A stretch of 64,000 nucleotides of DNA from NCBI RefSeq assembly GCF_021390645.1, contig NZ_JAJEJT010000002.1, forward strand, positions 1,426,001 through 1,490,000, read 5' to 3'. A program made the translations under genes and the position numbers. Source of the DNA: Paraburkholderia flagellata (GTDB lineage Bacteria; Pseudomonadota; Gammaproteobacteria; Burkholderiales; Burkholderiaceae). Below the pieces are notes generated by a model that was not told where the DNA came from, did not search any database, and saw nothing but the letters and a program-made list of their open reading frames with translations. Shown here one piece after another: positions 9,034-20,194 of the stretch (its first letter is position 1; every line of letters starts with the position of its first letter).

Positions 9034-10496
9034 GCGCTTTTCCGTGAATTCAGTCGAAAGAGAAGGGAACGGGCGTAGCCGCGCAGCATAGGTGTGGTCG
9101 CAACCGACCACACCATGTTGGCGAGCGCCAGTACGACACCGGCGCCGATTGCGTATAGCGCGTCCGGCAGCCACCACGCGAGAGCGAGCGCAGCAGCGAG
9201 AAAACTCAGGTGTGCAAACATATCGATGACGATCGTGCGGCTATGAATGCGCGAAAGCCACAGCAGCACGACGTAGTCGAACAACGCGCGAAACAGGACG
9301 GCGGCGGCGGCGCCCGGCAAGCCGAAGCGCGAAATGCCGAGCCACAGCAGGCCCGCGAAGAGCGGCAGTTCCACGAGCCCTACGCGCGCGGCGGCGGCAG
9401 GATTGTTCTGCGACTGGATGAGAATGCGCGTCACGCCCGCCTGCCCGACGAGCCACACAGCGATGATCAGCACGCGCCCAACCGGCGCACCATGCTCGGC
9501 GATCACGGGACCCACCCACGCATGCAGGAAGGGCTCGAGCGCGACGATCGCGCCGATGGCAATGGGCGTGAATACGGCATTGAGAAATTGCAGCGACTGC
9601 GCGGCGATTTCATCCGCATGCTCGCGGCCGAGCGCGGAGAGGCGCGGAAACAGCGTGCGCACGAGCGCGTTGGGCACCATGTTCAGGCGCGTGACGAGGT
9701 TCTGCGGCACCGTGTAGTACGTGACGAAGCGCGCGCCGAGGCCCGCGCCCAGCATCATGCGGTCGAGCGAATCCGCGACCATCGTGGTCATGCTCGCAAC
9801 CAGCATCCAGCCGCCGAAATTGAAGAGCGCCTTCGAGGTATCGAGGCGCGGTCCGCGCACCTTGCGAATGCCGAGTACGCGCAGCGCGGAGCGGCCGAGC
9901 AGGATGGCGGCCGCGAGACGCGCGAACACGGCGGCGGCCAGCACGGTCTGCAGATTCGGTTCGTACGCCCAGGCAGCGGCGAGCGGAAGCAACTGAAACA
10001 GGAAAGTGCCGAGCGTCTGGTTCGTGTTGTAGATGCCGAAGCGCTCCGCGCCGTTGATCGCGCCCGCGAACACCCACGAGACATTCGCCACCGGAATCGC
10101 CACGGCAAGCCATGGCAGCGCGAGATAGACCTCGTGACGCAATTCGGGCGTGACGTGCGTGAAATATGCGGTATAAAGCGCGCCGCCCGAATAGATCAGG
10201 AGGCCACCAATCGCGCCGGTCGTGAAGTTCAGCCAGAACGCGCTCCAGAACACACGCTCGCAGGCGTCGGCGTCTTTGGACGCATACGCCTTCGAGATCT
10301 GGTTCTGGGCGGCCATGCTCATGCCGAGATCGAGCACGCTGAAGTAGCCGATCAGGGTCCACACGAGCGCGATCACGCCGTAGCGCTCCACGCCGAGCAT
10401 GCGAATATACGAAGGCACCGTGACGAGCGACACGAAGGTCGGCAGCACGAGACCGAACAGATTGATTGCGACGTTGCGCAGTATTCCTTTATCCAT
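9030..10496 (-). CDS. bceQ: Polysaccharide repeat-unit flippase (Wzx type), BceQ
   Basis: The 488-residue protein is almost entirely membrane segments, with the MOP-superfamily start MDKGILRNVAINLFGLVLPT followed by FVSLVTVPSYIRMLGVERYG, where the conserved G.E.YG element closes the first helix pair. It would flip the undecaprenyl-linked repeat unit across the inner membrane before polymerisation by BceI. It lies 29 bases downstream of the propeller-like gene and overlaps bceR by four bases, suggesting one minus-strand operon 12748 to 6547. Start at 10496 is the first Met of the conserved region; its ribosome-binding site is weak (GGAT). The assignment to BceQ is by function and neighbours. 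Confidence 0.9.
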   Translation of the reverse strand: MDKGILRNVAINLFGLVLPTFVSLVTVPSYIRMLGVERYGVIALVWTLIGYFSVLDLGMSMAAQNQISKAYASKDADACERVFWSAFWLNFTTGAIGGLLIYSGGALYTAYFTHVTPELRHEVYLALPWLAVAIPVANVSWVFAGAINGAERFGIYNTNQTLGTFLFQLLPLAAAWAYEPNLQTVLAAAVFARLAAAILLGRSALRVLGIRKVRGPRLDTSKALFNFGGWMLVASMTTMVADSLDRMMLGAGLGARFVTYYTVPQNLVTRLNMVPNALVRTLFPRLSALGREHADEIAAQSLQFLNAVFTPIAIGAIVALEPFLHAWVGPVIAEHGAPVGRVLIIAVWLVGQAGVTRILIQSQNNPAAAARVGLVELPLFAGLLWLGISRFGLPGAAAAVLFRALFDYVVLLWLSRIHSRTIVIDMFAHLSFLAAALALAWWLPDALYAIGAGVVLALANMVWSVATTPMLRGYARSLLFRLNSRKSA

Positions 10497-10525
10497 TAGG
10501 TATCCAGTTGCGTGGCCCGTGAGGG

Positions 10526-12748
10526 TCAGGCCGGTTTCCAGCGGTACATGAGGACCTTGCCGCGCGCGTCTTCCTCGACGAACACGAGGTATTCGCCGTT
10601 CGCCTGGCGATGCGCGGTGATGCCGAACGGCACGTCGACCCAACCCGAGGTATTGCCCACTTCCGCGCCCGGACCGAAGGTGCCGATCTCCTTCGCGCTG
10701 TCCTTGTCGTACACATGCACGTTGCCGGCGGGTTCGACCACGAACACGTACTGGCCTTCCACCGTGAGCCCCGCGGGCGTGACAGGCGGCTTCGCTTTCG
10801 GGTCCCACGGCAGGCGCAGCATGTAGCGCTGTTCGGGGTGGCCGCTCGACCACTTGTCATAGCGCACCAGCACGCGCCCCGCTTCCTTCCAGAAGCCGGG
10901 ATCGTGCGGTGCGTCGGCCGTATAGCCCGTCACGTAGAGCGTGTCGGTCTGCGGTTCGTAGATCGCGCGATGCACCTCGGTAAACGGCGCGGGAATCGCG
11001 TACTTGTCGAGCTTGTCGTACGAGTAGATCGGGTTGCCCTTCGCGTCGAGGCCGCCGAAGCGGAAGCGCCAGATGCCCTTGTCGTCGCGCGCGCGCCAGA
11101 TGTCGCCGCGCGTGTCGATCCACCAGCCCCACCCGCCTGCAAGATGATCGCGGCCCGGATTACGCGTGAATTCGTCGGCATCGAAGGCGCCGTTGCCGTT
11201 CGCATCGCGCCAGATCCAGTCGCCGCCTGGCGGCGCGTTCGGCACGTTCTGCACCCCGCGGCCGCGTCCCGCGATGAAGCCCGAAGGAATCGCGGTCTCG
11301 CCGTCGCGCTGCGCGTCGAAGCGATAGATCTTCAGGTGGTCCGCGTACATGTCGGTCAGGAACAGGAACGTGTGCCCGTCCAACGCGCGCGCGGTCGGCA
11401 GACCCGGCCACTGGTCAGTGTGAAAAACCGGGTCGTCGGGATAGCGGAAGCGATTAGACAGGAATCCGACATATTTCCAGTCCTGCCCCGGCGACTTCGA
11501 CAAATCAAGTTCGAAGCGCTTGTTGCCCGTATAAACGCTGTTGGGGCGCTGTGGGTCCACCCACGCGCCATCCACGAAGAGCAGGCCTTCCAGATTCCAC
11601 AGGCGCTTGCCCGCAGGCGTGTACGCCTCCAGCGTCGCGCCAAGACCCGCGCCGATGCTATCGTCGTGCTGCGGCCCGACGCCGTTCGTCGAAACGTAGA
11701 TGTTGCCGCGCGCATCGGTGCCGACGCCCGTCAGGCCGTTGAACCGGCCCGGCCCCGGCCGGCCGGCGACGCCAGAGAAGATACCGCCGCGCTCGCCGAG
11801 CGTGGCGCTCTGCGTCCACGTCCGGCCGTTGCGCGTGAAGATGAGGATCTGCTGGCGCGGCCCGTTATCGGCGATCAGCAGGCGTTGCTGCGGATCGAAC
11901 GCGAGATCCACGGGCACCGAATCGTCGGGCAGCGCGAGCGTGTCGTCGAGGCGCTTGCCATCCGCCGAGAAATGCTCGATGCGCGGTTGAGCAGCGCCCT
12001 TACCCGCTCCAGTGCCCGTCAGCACCCACACCGATCCATCGGCCGCGAGCGCGATACGGCCCGGCGCCTGCACATCCCATTGCGTCTTGCGCTGCATCGA
12101 GTTCGCGTCGTACACCTCGATGCGGTTCATCGGCGTGTTGCTCACGTAGAGCGTCGAATCGGTGGCGACGAGTCCGCCAATGTCGGCATGGGTGCCCGCG
12201 GGCACTTCGTTGATCTTCAGGAACGACGCGGAAAGCTGCGCATGCGGATTGAGCGGATCGGGCGAAGCCTGGAACGCGGCGGCACGCCTGGGTTCGTCGA
12301 GCGGCCGGCGCGTGATGCCATACCACTGGCTGCCCTTCGCAGGCCAGATGCCGCTGCCGACGAGATGCCCCTTCTCGTTGCCCACGCCAACCGCCGCATA
12401 CAGATAGCGATGATTCACGGCCACGGCGTTGCCGCCGGCGCCGCCCCAGCCATGGGTGCCGCCGGCAAAGCCGAGCGGCTTGCCGTCCTGGTACGCGCTG
12501 ATCTCGGCGCCGCTCTCGTCCCACGGGGCGTTGGTGAACACCTTGCCTTCGGGTGTGACGGCAATGGCCGTGACGTTGATTTGCATCCACGTGCCCTGGC
12601 CGTTGCCGAAGGTATTGCCGATCCACGAGGTCGTCACGTTGAGTTGCGGCGCGGCGATGGTCTGAACCGAAGACGTGCAGATAAACGTGCACATCGCGGC
12701 TAGTGCCAAAGTCCTGCGCAAGCGGCGATCGGGATTCGAAAACGGCAA
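10526..12748 (-). CDS. Secreted beta-propeller-like (NHL/WD-type) protein with an EF-hand-like loop, bceP position
   Basis: The preferred start is TTG at 12748 because GGAGGA precedes it with 6-base spacing. It gives 740 residues beginning with a signal peptide (PFSNPDRRLRRTLALAAM, then CTFICTSSVQTIAAPQ). An ATG at 12790 has no such site. The body repeats short blade-like units such as GSVWVLTG, DPQQRLLIADNG and DARGNIYVSTNG, as in NHL/SMP-30-type propellers. Near the middle is DANGNGAFDADEF, an EF-hand or dockerin-like calcium loop. The protein would act in the periplasm or outside the cell. It occupies the position of the uncharacterised bceP of the cepacian set; a role in binding or processing polymer is speculation. 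Confidence 0.8.
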   Translation of the reverse strand: MPFSNPDRRLRRTLALAAMCTFICTSSVQTIAAPQLNVTTSWIGNTFGNGQGTWMQINVTAIAVTPEGKVFTNAPWDESGAEISAYQDGKPLGFAGGTHGWGGAGGNAVAVNHRYLYAAVGVGNEKGHLVGSGIWPAKGSQWYGITRRPLDEPRRAAAFQASPDPLNPHAQLSASFLKINEVPAGTHADIGGLVATDSTLYVSNTPMNRIEVYDANSMQRKTQWDVQAPGRIALAADGSVWVLTGTGAGKGAAQPRIEHFSADGKRLDDTLALPDDSVPVDLAFDPQQRLLIADNGPRQQILIFTRNGRTWTQSATLGERGGIFSGVAGRPGPGRFNGLTGVGTDARGNIYVSTNGVGPQHDDSIGAGLGATLEAYTPAGKRLWNLEGLLFVDGAWVDPQRPNSVYTGNKRFELDLSKSPGQDWKYVGFLSNRFRYPDDPVFHTDQWPGLPTARALDGHTFLFLTDMYADHLKIYRFDAQRDGETAIPSGFIAGRGRGVQNVPNAPPGGDWIWRDANGNGAFDADEFTRNPGRDHLAGGWGWWIDTRGDIWRARDDKGIWRFRFGGLDAKGNPIYSYDKLDKYAIPAPFTEVHRAIYEPQTDTLYVTGYTADAPHDPGFWKEAGRVLVRYDKWSSGHPEQRYMLRLPWDPKAKPPVTPAGLTVEGQYVFVVEPAGNVHVYDKDSAKEIGTFGPGAEVGNTSGWVDVPFGITAHRQANGEYLVFVEEDARGKVLMYRWKPA

Positions 12749-13093
12749 GGCAATTCCTCCGGTCAGATGACGGCAATCTGCCAGGATCATGCCGCACAAA
12801 CCGTGTGAAAAATCGCCCCTAAAAAAGGGAAAATAATTCAAAAAAATTCAGTATTTATGACCCATTTCCGAGTGCGCCGGAAATAAATTCCAGAACCCGA
12901 ACGGAAATCCCGCAAGCCCTATACGGCGGCGCTTATCCGGATTTCCAGACAGCAATGCGGATTTCATATCGCGCAATTTCCAGGATTTCAATTTAAAAAT
13001 CCATCACCAATATATTTCGGCTTTTTGAACATTTAATTCTTTCTAGAATGAATCGCGAAGCAATCGCGTATGCATGACCCCACCGGAGAACCG
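12749..13093. promoter_or_regulatory. AT-rich divergent promoter region between the propeller-like gene and bceO-like gene
   Basis: This 345-base stretch holds no gene and is much richer in A+T than its flanks, especially 12830-13050. It must carry the promoters for the minus-strand (10526-12748) and plus-strand (13094-16212) transcription units. Between 12864 and 12981 it contains ATTTCC or GGAAAT five times (12864, 12879, 12903, 12941, 12976) plus AATTCC at 12886 and two ATTTCA variants. Clear -35/-10 pairs could not be fixed. Confidence 0.55.
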
Positions 13094-14188
13094 ATGACCG
13101 TTAGCCACCTGGTCAAACAGCCTGGCCCCGCCGACCATTCCCACCGCATCGTCCAGCTGGACGGTCTGCGTGCCTTCGCCGTGCTCGCCGTGTTCGCGCA
13201 GCACGCTTTGCACGCGCCGCTGTGGATGGGCGTCGACCTGTTCTTTGTGCTGAGCGGCTTTCTCATCACCGGCATCCTGCTCGAGCGCAAGGCGCGCGGG
13301 CAGTCGTATTTCAGCTACTTCTACGCGCGCCGGGTGCGCCGCATTCTGCCGCCTTACCTGCTGCTGCTCGCGGTGTCGTCGCTGCTGTTCGGCTTCGGCT
13401 GGGCGCACTACTGGCCGTGGTATGCGTTCTTCGCCACCAATATCGGCGACGCGCTCGGCCAGAGCGGCCACGACAGCCTCAACATTCTCTGGTCGCTCGC
13501 CGTAGAAGAGCAGTTCTACATCGTGTGGCCTTTCGTCGTGCTGCTCCTGCCACAGCGGTTCATGGCCGTGGTGGCCGCCGCGCTCATCCTGCTCGTGCCC
13601 GTGCTGCGCGCCGTCGCGACACCATGGTTCGACACGTATTGGCCGATTTACTATCTCACGCCGTTCCGCATGGACCTGCTGGCCACCGGTGCACTGCTCG
13701 CCGTGCTCGTGCGCCGCGACCGCAACGCACTCGAGCCCTTCAAGTGGCCCGCCGCCGTGCTTTTTTTCGCAGCGCTCGGCGTGCTGGCCTGGCTGCACTT
13801 GCACTACCCGCGCTTTCGCGCCATGAACACGCCGCTCTCGAACGCGATGCTCTATAGCATCTCGCTTGTACTCTGCACCTCCATCGTCGTGTTCGCGCTG
13901 CAATCGAAAGGAATCGTGCGGCGCCTGTTGTCGAACCCGGTGCTCGTATACATCGGCACGATCAGTTACACGATCTACCTCATTCACCTCACGATTCTCT
14001 ATGCCGTGTGGCCGCTTCACTATGGCCGCATCGAGAGCGCCGCGATTGCGCTCGTCCTCACGCTCGCTTATGCGAGCGTGAGCTGGTTCCTCTTCGAGCG
14101 CCGCCTCACGCGCGGCCCGCGCCGCCGCTCAGCGGTCGAGCCGGTGGACATCACCGCGCGCGTGAGCCAGTCGAGCCCGCAATCGTAA
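13094..14188 (+). CDS. Membrane acyltransferase, family 3, bceO-like
   Basis: The 364-residue polytopic protein has acyltransferase-3 features: QLDGLRAFAVLAVFAQHALH, a conserved RA...H segment, DLFFVLSGFLITGILLERKA, YARRVRRILPPYLLLL, LWSLAVEEQFYIVWPF and ISYTIYLIHLTILYAV. It would acylate the exopolysaccharide repeat unit at the inner membrane. ATG at 13094 is chosen because GGAG lies 7 bases upstream; the ATG at 13070 lacks a site. It is the first gene of a plus-strand unit with bceN and bceM (36 and -14 base junctions). It differs from the first acyltransferase (4751-5938) in length and loops, so the two probably modify different positions. Confidence 0.9.
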   Translation: MTVSHLVKQPGPADHSHRIVQLDGLRAFAVLAVFAQHALHAPLWMGVDLFFVLSGFLITGILLERKARGQSYFSYFYARRVRRILPPYLLLLAVSSLLFGFGWAHYWPWYAFFATNIGDALGQSGHDSLNILWSLAVEEQFYIVWPFVVLLLPQRFMAVVAAALILLVPVLRAVATPWFDTYWPIYYLTPFRMDLLATGALLAVLVRRDRNALEPFKWPAAVLFFAALGVLAWLHLHYPRFRAMNTPLSNAMLYSISLVLCTSIVVFALQSKGIVRRLLSNPVLVYIGTISYTIYLIHLTILYAVWPLHYGRIESAAIALVLTLAYASVSWFLFERRLTRGPRRRSAVEPVDITARVSQSSPQS

Positions 14189-14195
14189 TTCCTGA

Positions 14196-16212
<2,017 letters not shown>

Positions 16213-16245
16213 CGCCCTGCTTGATTCTTCTCTTCTACACATCAA

Positions 16246-16277
16246 CCGCCGCTCTCCCGAGCGGCGGCTTTCTTTTG
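16246..16277. terminator. Bidirectional terminator between bceM and bceK
   Basis: CCGCCGCT and AGCGGCGG form an 8-bp stem with a CTCCCG loop (16246-16267), followed on the plus strand by CTTTCTTTT. It lies between the convergent bceM (+) and bceK (-) stop codons. Confidence 0.8.
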
Positions 16278-16292
16278 GTCTAACGACCCGCT

Positions 16293-17450
16293 TCAGTGGG
16301 CGGCGATCGCTTCCGCGTAAACACCGGCTACGCGCTTCGCGATCACGGCATTATCGAAATGCTCACGCGCATACGCTTTGCACGCCGCTTCATCCGGCAG
16401 CTTGATGCGGCCCGAAAGCGCGCCGTCGATGCCATCGGCGATCGCGTTTGCGCCCGTGCTTGGCAGCACGAGATCCTGTGACAGCCCCGCCACCGCTTCC
16501 GGCAGGCCGCCAACCGGCGTCACCAGAACCGGCGTGCCGGCGGAAAGCGATTCCACCGTAATCAAGCCGAAGCCTTCCAGCGCGACCGTCGGCACCACGC
16601 TCAGCGTAGCGGCGCGATAGAGCGACGGGAGGTGCGCGTCAGGCACGAAGCCAAGCAGCTTCACGTTGTCGGCCAAACCCGCTTCGTCGATGCGCTGCTG
16701 CAGTTCGGACTCCAGACGGCCTCGCCCCGCGATCAGCAGGAGCACGTCCGGATGGCGTTGCTTCACCATCTTGATCGCGTCGATCAGATCTTCCAGACCC
16801 ATGCGGCGCACGAGGCGGCGCACGGCCAGAATGATCGGGCGCCCTTGCGGCAGCTGGAGCCTCAGGCGTGCCTCGGCGACCGTGCACGCCGGGTCGAAAT
16901 GCGCCGTATCCACGCAGCCCGGCACGATACGCACGCGCTCGGGCGAAATGCCATAGCGGCGCGTGAGAATGTCGCCGAACGCCTTCGAAAGCACGATGAG
17001 CCGCGACGCGCGCTCATACACCGACTGCTCCAGCGAGTGCTTGACGCGCTGGCTCAGCGTCGCCGCGCCTTCTACGAGGCTTTCGTCGGCCCACGGTCCC
17101 TGGAAGTGCGAAACCTGCGGAATGCCGCGCGTGACGTCGAGTCCTGGGAAGGTGTAAAGGGCGAAGTGCGAGGAAATCACGTCAGGGCGATGGCGGCGAA
17201 TCTCGCTGCGCAGCGCGCGGCGCGCGTCCATGAGGCGAAACGGCAGCGAGCGGGAAGCCGAGCCGAAGCCTTGAATCGCGCCGCCGCTGTCCTGTGCCAC
17301 CTTGGGCGAGCCGGCCACGACGCCGCGCACGCGCACGCCCGCACCGGGCAGCGCGCCAACCAGCGAGTAGTACATGCGGTCGAGGCCGCCTGCGCGCTCG
17401 GGAAACCAGTGCATGCCGATCTGCAGCGATTGAATGGATTGTGTGGTCAT
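16293..17450 (-). CDS. bceK: Glycosyltransferase family 4, BceK
   Basis: The 385-residue GT-B enzyme opens SLQIGMHWFPERAGGLDRM, a typical GT4 N-terminus with the glycine-rich turn. It carries VPTVALEGFGLITVESLSAG, the E-x7-E donor-binding signature, near residue 305. It should add a sugar to the undecaprenyl-linked cepacian repeat. ATG at 17450 has AAGGA about 8 bases upstream. It is the last gene of the long minus-strand operon starting at bceB and lies 31 bases after bceJ. Naming is by order in the bce-I cluster; the sugar transferred cannot be read. Confidence 0.88.
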   Translation of the reverse strand: MTTQSIQSLQIGMHWFPERAGGLDRMYYSLVGALPGAGVRVRGVVAGSPKVAQDSGGAIQGFGSASRSLPFRLMDARRALRSEIRRHRPDVISSHFALYTFPGLDVTRGIPQVSHFQGPWADESLVEGAATLSQRVKHSLEQSVYERASRLIVLSKAFGDILTRRYGISPERVRIVPGCVDTAHFDPACTVAEARLRLQLPQGRPIILAVRRLVRRMGLEDLIDAIKMVKQRHPDVLLLIAGRGRLESELQQRIDEAGLADNVKLLGFVPDAHLPSLYRAATLSVVPTVALEGFGLITVESLSAGTPVLVTPVGGLPEAVAGLSQDLVLPSTGANAIADGIDGALSGRIKLPDEAACKAYAREHFDNAVIAKRVAGVYAEAIAAH

Positions 17451-17481
17451 CGCGTGTCCTTGTTCTGCACGTATGCGGTTA

Positions 17482-18702
17482 TCAGGGGGTTTCTGCGCGC
17501 TGGAGCGGTTGACCGCCCGGCAGCGTCGCAGCAGCGAACGCGGGTTCTTCGCGGCGCACGGCCTCGCTCGCGTCGCCGGCCAGTTGCCGGTAGAGCGCGA
17601 TGTATTGCGCCGCCATGCGCGCCCAGCCGAACTCCGTGGCAAGTTCCGCCGCGGCCTCGCCCATCGCGAGGCGGCGCGGCGTGTCGGCTGCGAGCGTTTT
17701 CACGGCGTTGGCGAGCGCGGCCACGTCGTCGGGATCTTCGAGCACGATGCCGCACTCGGGTGTGATGATTTCAGCGCCACCCGCCGTGCGCGCCGTCACT
17801 ACCGGAAGTCCCGCCGCCATCGCTTCGAGCAGTGACAGGCTCATTGCTTCGTAGCGCGAAGGAAATACATAGGTATCGACGGAGCGCATGAGCGTGGGCA
17901 TCTCGCGCACGAGGCCGAGAAAATGCACGCGCGACTCGATGCCAAGCTCGCGCGCGAGGTCGGGATACGGACTGCCCGGCAGGTAGCCGGCCACGGCCAG
18001 ATGCACGTTGCTGGGCATTTGCTTGAGCGCATGCAACACCGTGCCAAGGTTCTTGCGCGGCGTGCGCAGGTCGCCCACGAAGAGCAGCAGGAACGCGTCT
18101 GCGGGCAGCGAGAACTTCGCGCGGTCGGCGCTCGCGGCCGAAAAGCCGCGCGTGTCCACGCCGTTGTAGATCACGTCGAGCCGCTCCATGGGGTTGCCGC
18201 CCGACGCGCGGATTTCGTCCGCGACCTTGCGGGAGACTGCGGCGATCACGCGCGAGCGACGGTACGCCCAGCGCTCCAGCACCGCATTGGCGCGCGTGTA
18301 GACGAACTGGTAAGCCGACCACACGCCGCGCGTGAGACCAAACGGGTAATACTTGCTGCGCGCCCAGCCGCCGTGCACGAAGTGCGCGGTGTTGACATCG
18401 GCGTGCGCCCAGGTGATGAAGCCGTTCACATGGAGCACGTCGTATTCGCGCCGGTTGCGGCGCAGCCACAGCGCACTCTTCAGCGCGAACACCTGCTGGC
18501 GCAGCAGGTTGGTGGGCCACGCGCGCGATGGTTGCACGCTCACCCATTTCACCTTGGGATGTGCAAGCAGTTCGGGCGCGACATGCGAGGCGACCAGCGT
18601 CACCTCGAACCCCTCGTCGAGCGCGGCGCGCGCGATTTCATGATTGACGCGGCCCTGGCCGTCGTTGTGGCGCACGACATGCGTGACGATTGCGACTCTC
18701 AA
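17482..18702 (-). CDS. bceJ: Glycosyltransferase family 4, BceJ (TTG start)
   Basis: The 406-residue GT-B enzyme begins LRVAIVTHVVRHNDGQGRVN at a TTG (18702) whose last bases overlap the bceI stop as TTGA. GGAGGT lies six bases upstream, so this non-ATG start is well supported and no ATG fits the conserved N-terminus. The donor-side motif is PSRYEAMSLSLLEAMAAG, and NGVDTRGF is the usual GT4 hinge. Overlap with bceI implies translational coupling. It is assigned to BceJ by operon order; specificity is unknown. Confidence 0.88.
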   Translation of the reverse strand: MRVAIVTHVVRHNDGQGRVNHEIARAALDEGFEVTLVASHVAPELLAHPKVKWVSVQPSRAWPTNLLRQQVFALKSALWLRRNRREYDVLHVNGFITWAHADVNTAHFVHGGWARSKYYPFGLTRGVWSAYQFVYTRANAVLERWAYRRSRVIAAVSRKVADEIRASGGNPMERLDVIYNGVDTRGFSAASADRAKFSLPADAFLLLFVGDLRTPRKNLGTVLHALKQMPSNVHLAVAGYLPGSPYPDLARELGIESRVHFLGLVREMPTLMRSVDTYVFPSRYEAMSLSLLEAMAAGLPVVTARTAGGAEIITPECGIVLEDPDDVAALANAVKTLAADTPRRLAMGEAAAELATEFGWARMAAQYIALYRQLAGDASEAVRREEPAFAAATLPGGQPLQRAETP

Positions 18703-20192
18703 TCGGAGACCTCCGTGGTACGGACATTGGCCTGGCGTTGAAGCTTCGTCCAATGCCCCGCGCTGAGAATGGAAAACACGCTCGAAAAGAGCAGCAGGCC
18801 GCCGGTGCCCACGAGCGAGTTGGTGAATACGAGCATGGCGAAGATCGAAATGGCGAGGCTCAGGCACGCGCAAACGTAGCGGTCTTCAGGCAGACGAAAC
18901 GACACGCGCACGGCACGCACGAGCAGCCACAGCACGCCCGACATATAGAGCAGCGTGCCGGGCCAGCCGAGCACGAACGGAATATTCATCACGCCGCTGT
19001 CGAAGCTGCCGTACTGGCCGAGCTGGCCGTTGTTACTGGAGAGCTTCGTCGATGCGCCGGTGGCGCCGAGGCCCTCGCCCGTCACGTCGGTGAAGGCTTT
19101 CTTCGCGAAGTCGGCATAGAACTGGTTACGTGCTTCATAGCTCTGGTCGTCCTTCAGGTTCACCAGCGTATTCAGGCGCTGCTGCATGCGGTCCGCCACC
19201 GGACCGAACGTCAGGAGCGGCACACACACGCCCGCAAGCACGAGCGCGCTCACGATGATGCGAATGCGCACCTTGTTACTCGACTTCATCAACTGAATGA
19301 CCATGGCGATCGCCCAGCCGCCCCAGGTCGAGCGCACGAGCGAGAGCGCGAACGAGAAGAAGCCGAACGCAGCCGCGATCCAGCGCACGCGATGCTTCGC
19401 GGCCATCACGAACACCATCGCGCCCATCATCGCGAACGCGAACGGGCCCGACGAATTCATCGTGCTGAACACGCGCACGCCGAGCGGCACGGGGTCGCCC
19501 TGCGAGTTCATGTCCGAGCCGATCATCCACATCGCATCCCACGGCGGCATGATGAAGAACTGCACGAGTCCATATGCGCCCATCACGAGCATGCCGTAGA
19601 TGAAGGTGTTGATGATGGTCTTGCTGCACTCGGGATACTGGCGCGTGAGCACCATGATGTGAAAGCCGATCAGGAACGGATAGATCCAGTTGGCGAGGTC
19701 ATAGACGGCCGCCGCCGGGCCGCTGCCCACGACGCCCACCACGAACCCATAGCCGATGCCGAGCAGCGCGAGCAGGAGCGGCAGGCCGCGCCTCTGCCCG
19801 AGGATCGGGTAGTAGCGCAGCAACGAGATCCCGCTGATCATCGTCACAGCGAGCGGTGCGACCTGAATGAGGCTGGTAGGCGTGAAGCCGCCCTTGCCGA
19901 AGTCGGCCAGACGCCGCACTTCCGGGCTCAGGAACCACAGCCACCACATGAAGCCGATATAGCGCACCGGGTTCACGAAGTAGAGCCAAAAGCCCACCGC
20001 GATCGAAAGCACGGGGAACGCGAGCGTCAGCACCGTCCCCTGGTGCGCGCCGATCAGGAGCGCCGTGAACAGCCACAATGCGAGCGGCGGCAGCGTATCG
20101 CGGCCCAAGAGGCTGCGCAGGCCTGACCGGCGAGCACGTTGCGGGCTCGCCGGCTGCGGCGTCGGTGCGGGGATAGCGGTCGTGACATCCAT
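18699..20192 (-). CDS. bceI: Exopolysaccharide polymerase (Wzy type), BceI
   Basis: The 497-residue protein has many hydrophobic segments and one long periplasmic-type loop (about residues 340-400, with the stretch VNLKDDQSYEARNQFYADF). This layout is typical of Wzy polymerases, which join flipped repeat units at the periplasmic face. Sequence conservation in this class is low, so the call rests on topology and on lying between glycosyltransferase genes in the bce operon. The start at 20192 (ATG, with GGGA upstream) is preferred; a GTG at 20198 overlapping the bceH stop is an alternative. It overlaps bceJ by four bases. Confidence 0.85.
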   Translation of the reverse strand: MDVTTAIPAPTPQPASPQRARRSGLRSLLGRDTLPPLALWLFTALLIGAHQGTVLTLAFPVLSIAVGFWLYFVNPVRYIGFMWWLWFLSPEVRRLADFGKGGFTPTSLIQVAPLAVTMISGISLLRYYPILGQRRGLPLLLALLGIGYGFVVGVVGSGPAAAVYDLANWIYPFLIGFHIMVLTRQYPECSKTIINTFIYGMLVMGAYGLVQFFIMPPWDAMWMIGSDMNSQGDPVPLGVRVFSTMNSSGPFAFAMMGAMVFVMAAKHRVRWIAAAFGFFSFALSLVRSTWGGWAIAMVIQLMKSSNKVRIRIIVSALVLAGVCVPLLTFGPVADRMQQRLNTLVNLKDDQSYEARNQFYADFAKKAFTDVTGEGLGATGASTKLSSNNGQLGQYGSFDSGVMNIPFVLGWPGTLLYMSGVLWLLVRAVRVSFRLPEDRYVCACLSLAISIFAMLVFTNSLVGTGGLLLFSSVFSILSAGHWTKLQRQANVRTTEVSD

Positions 20193-20194
20193 GA

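Noticed and set aside
18690..20126. Long plus-strand frame opposite bceI
   Set aside because: Low-complexity His/Glu/Arg-rich translation typical of an antisense shadow; the minus strand encodes a coherent membrane protein.
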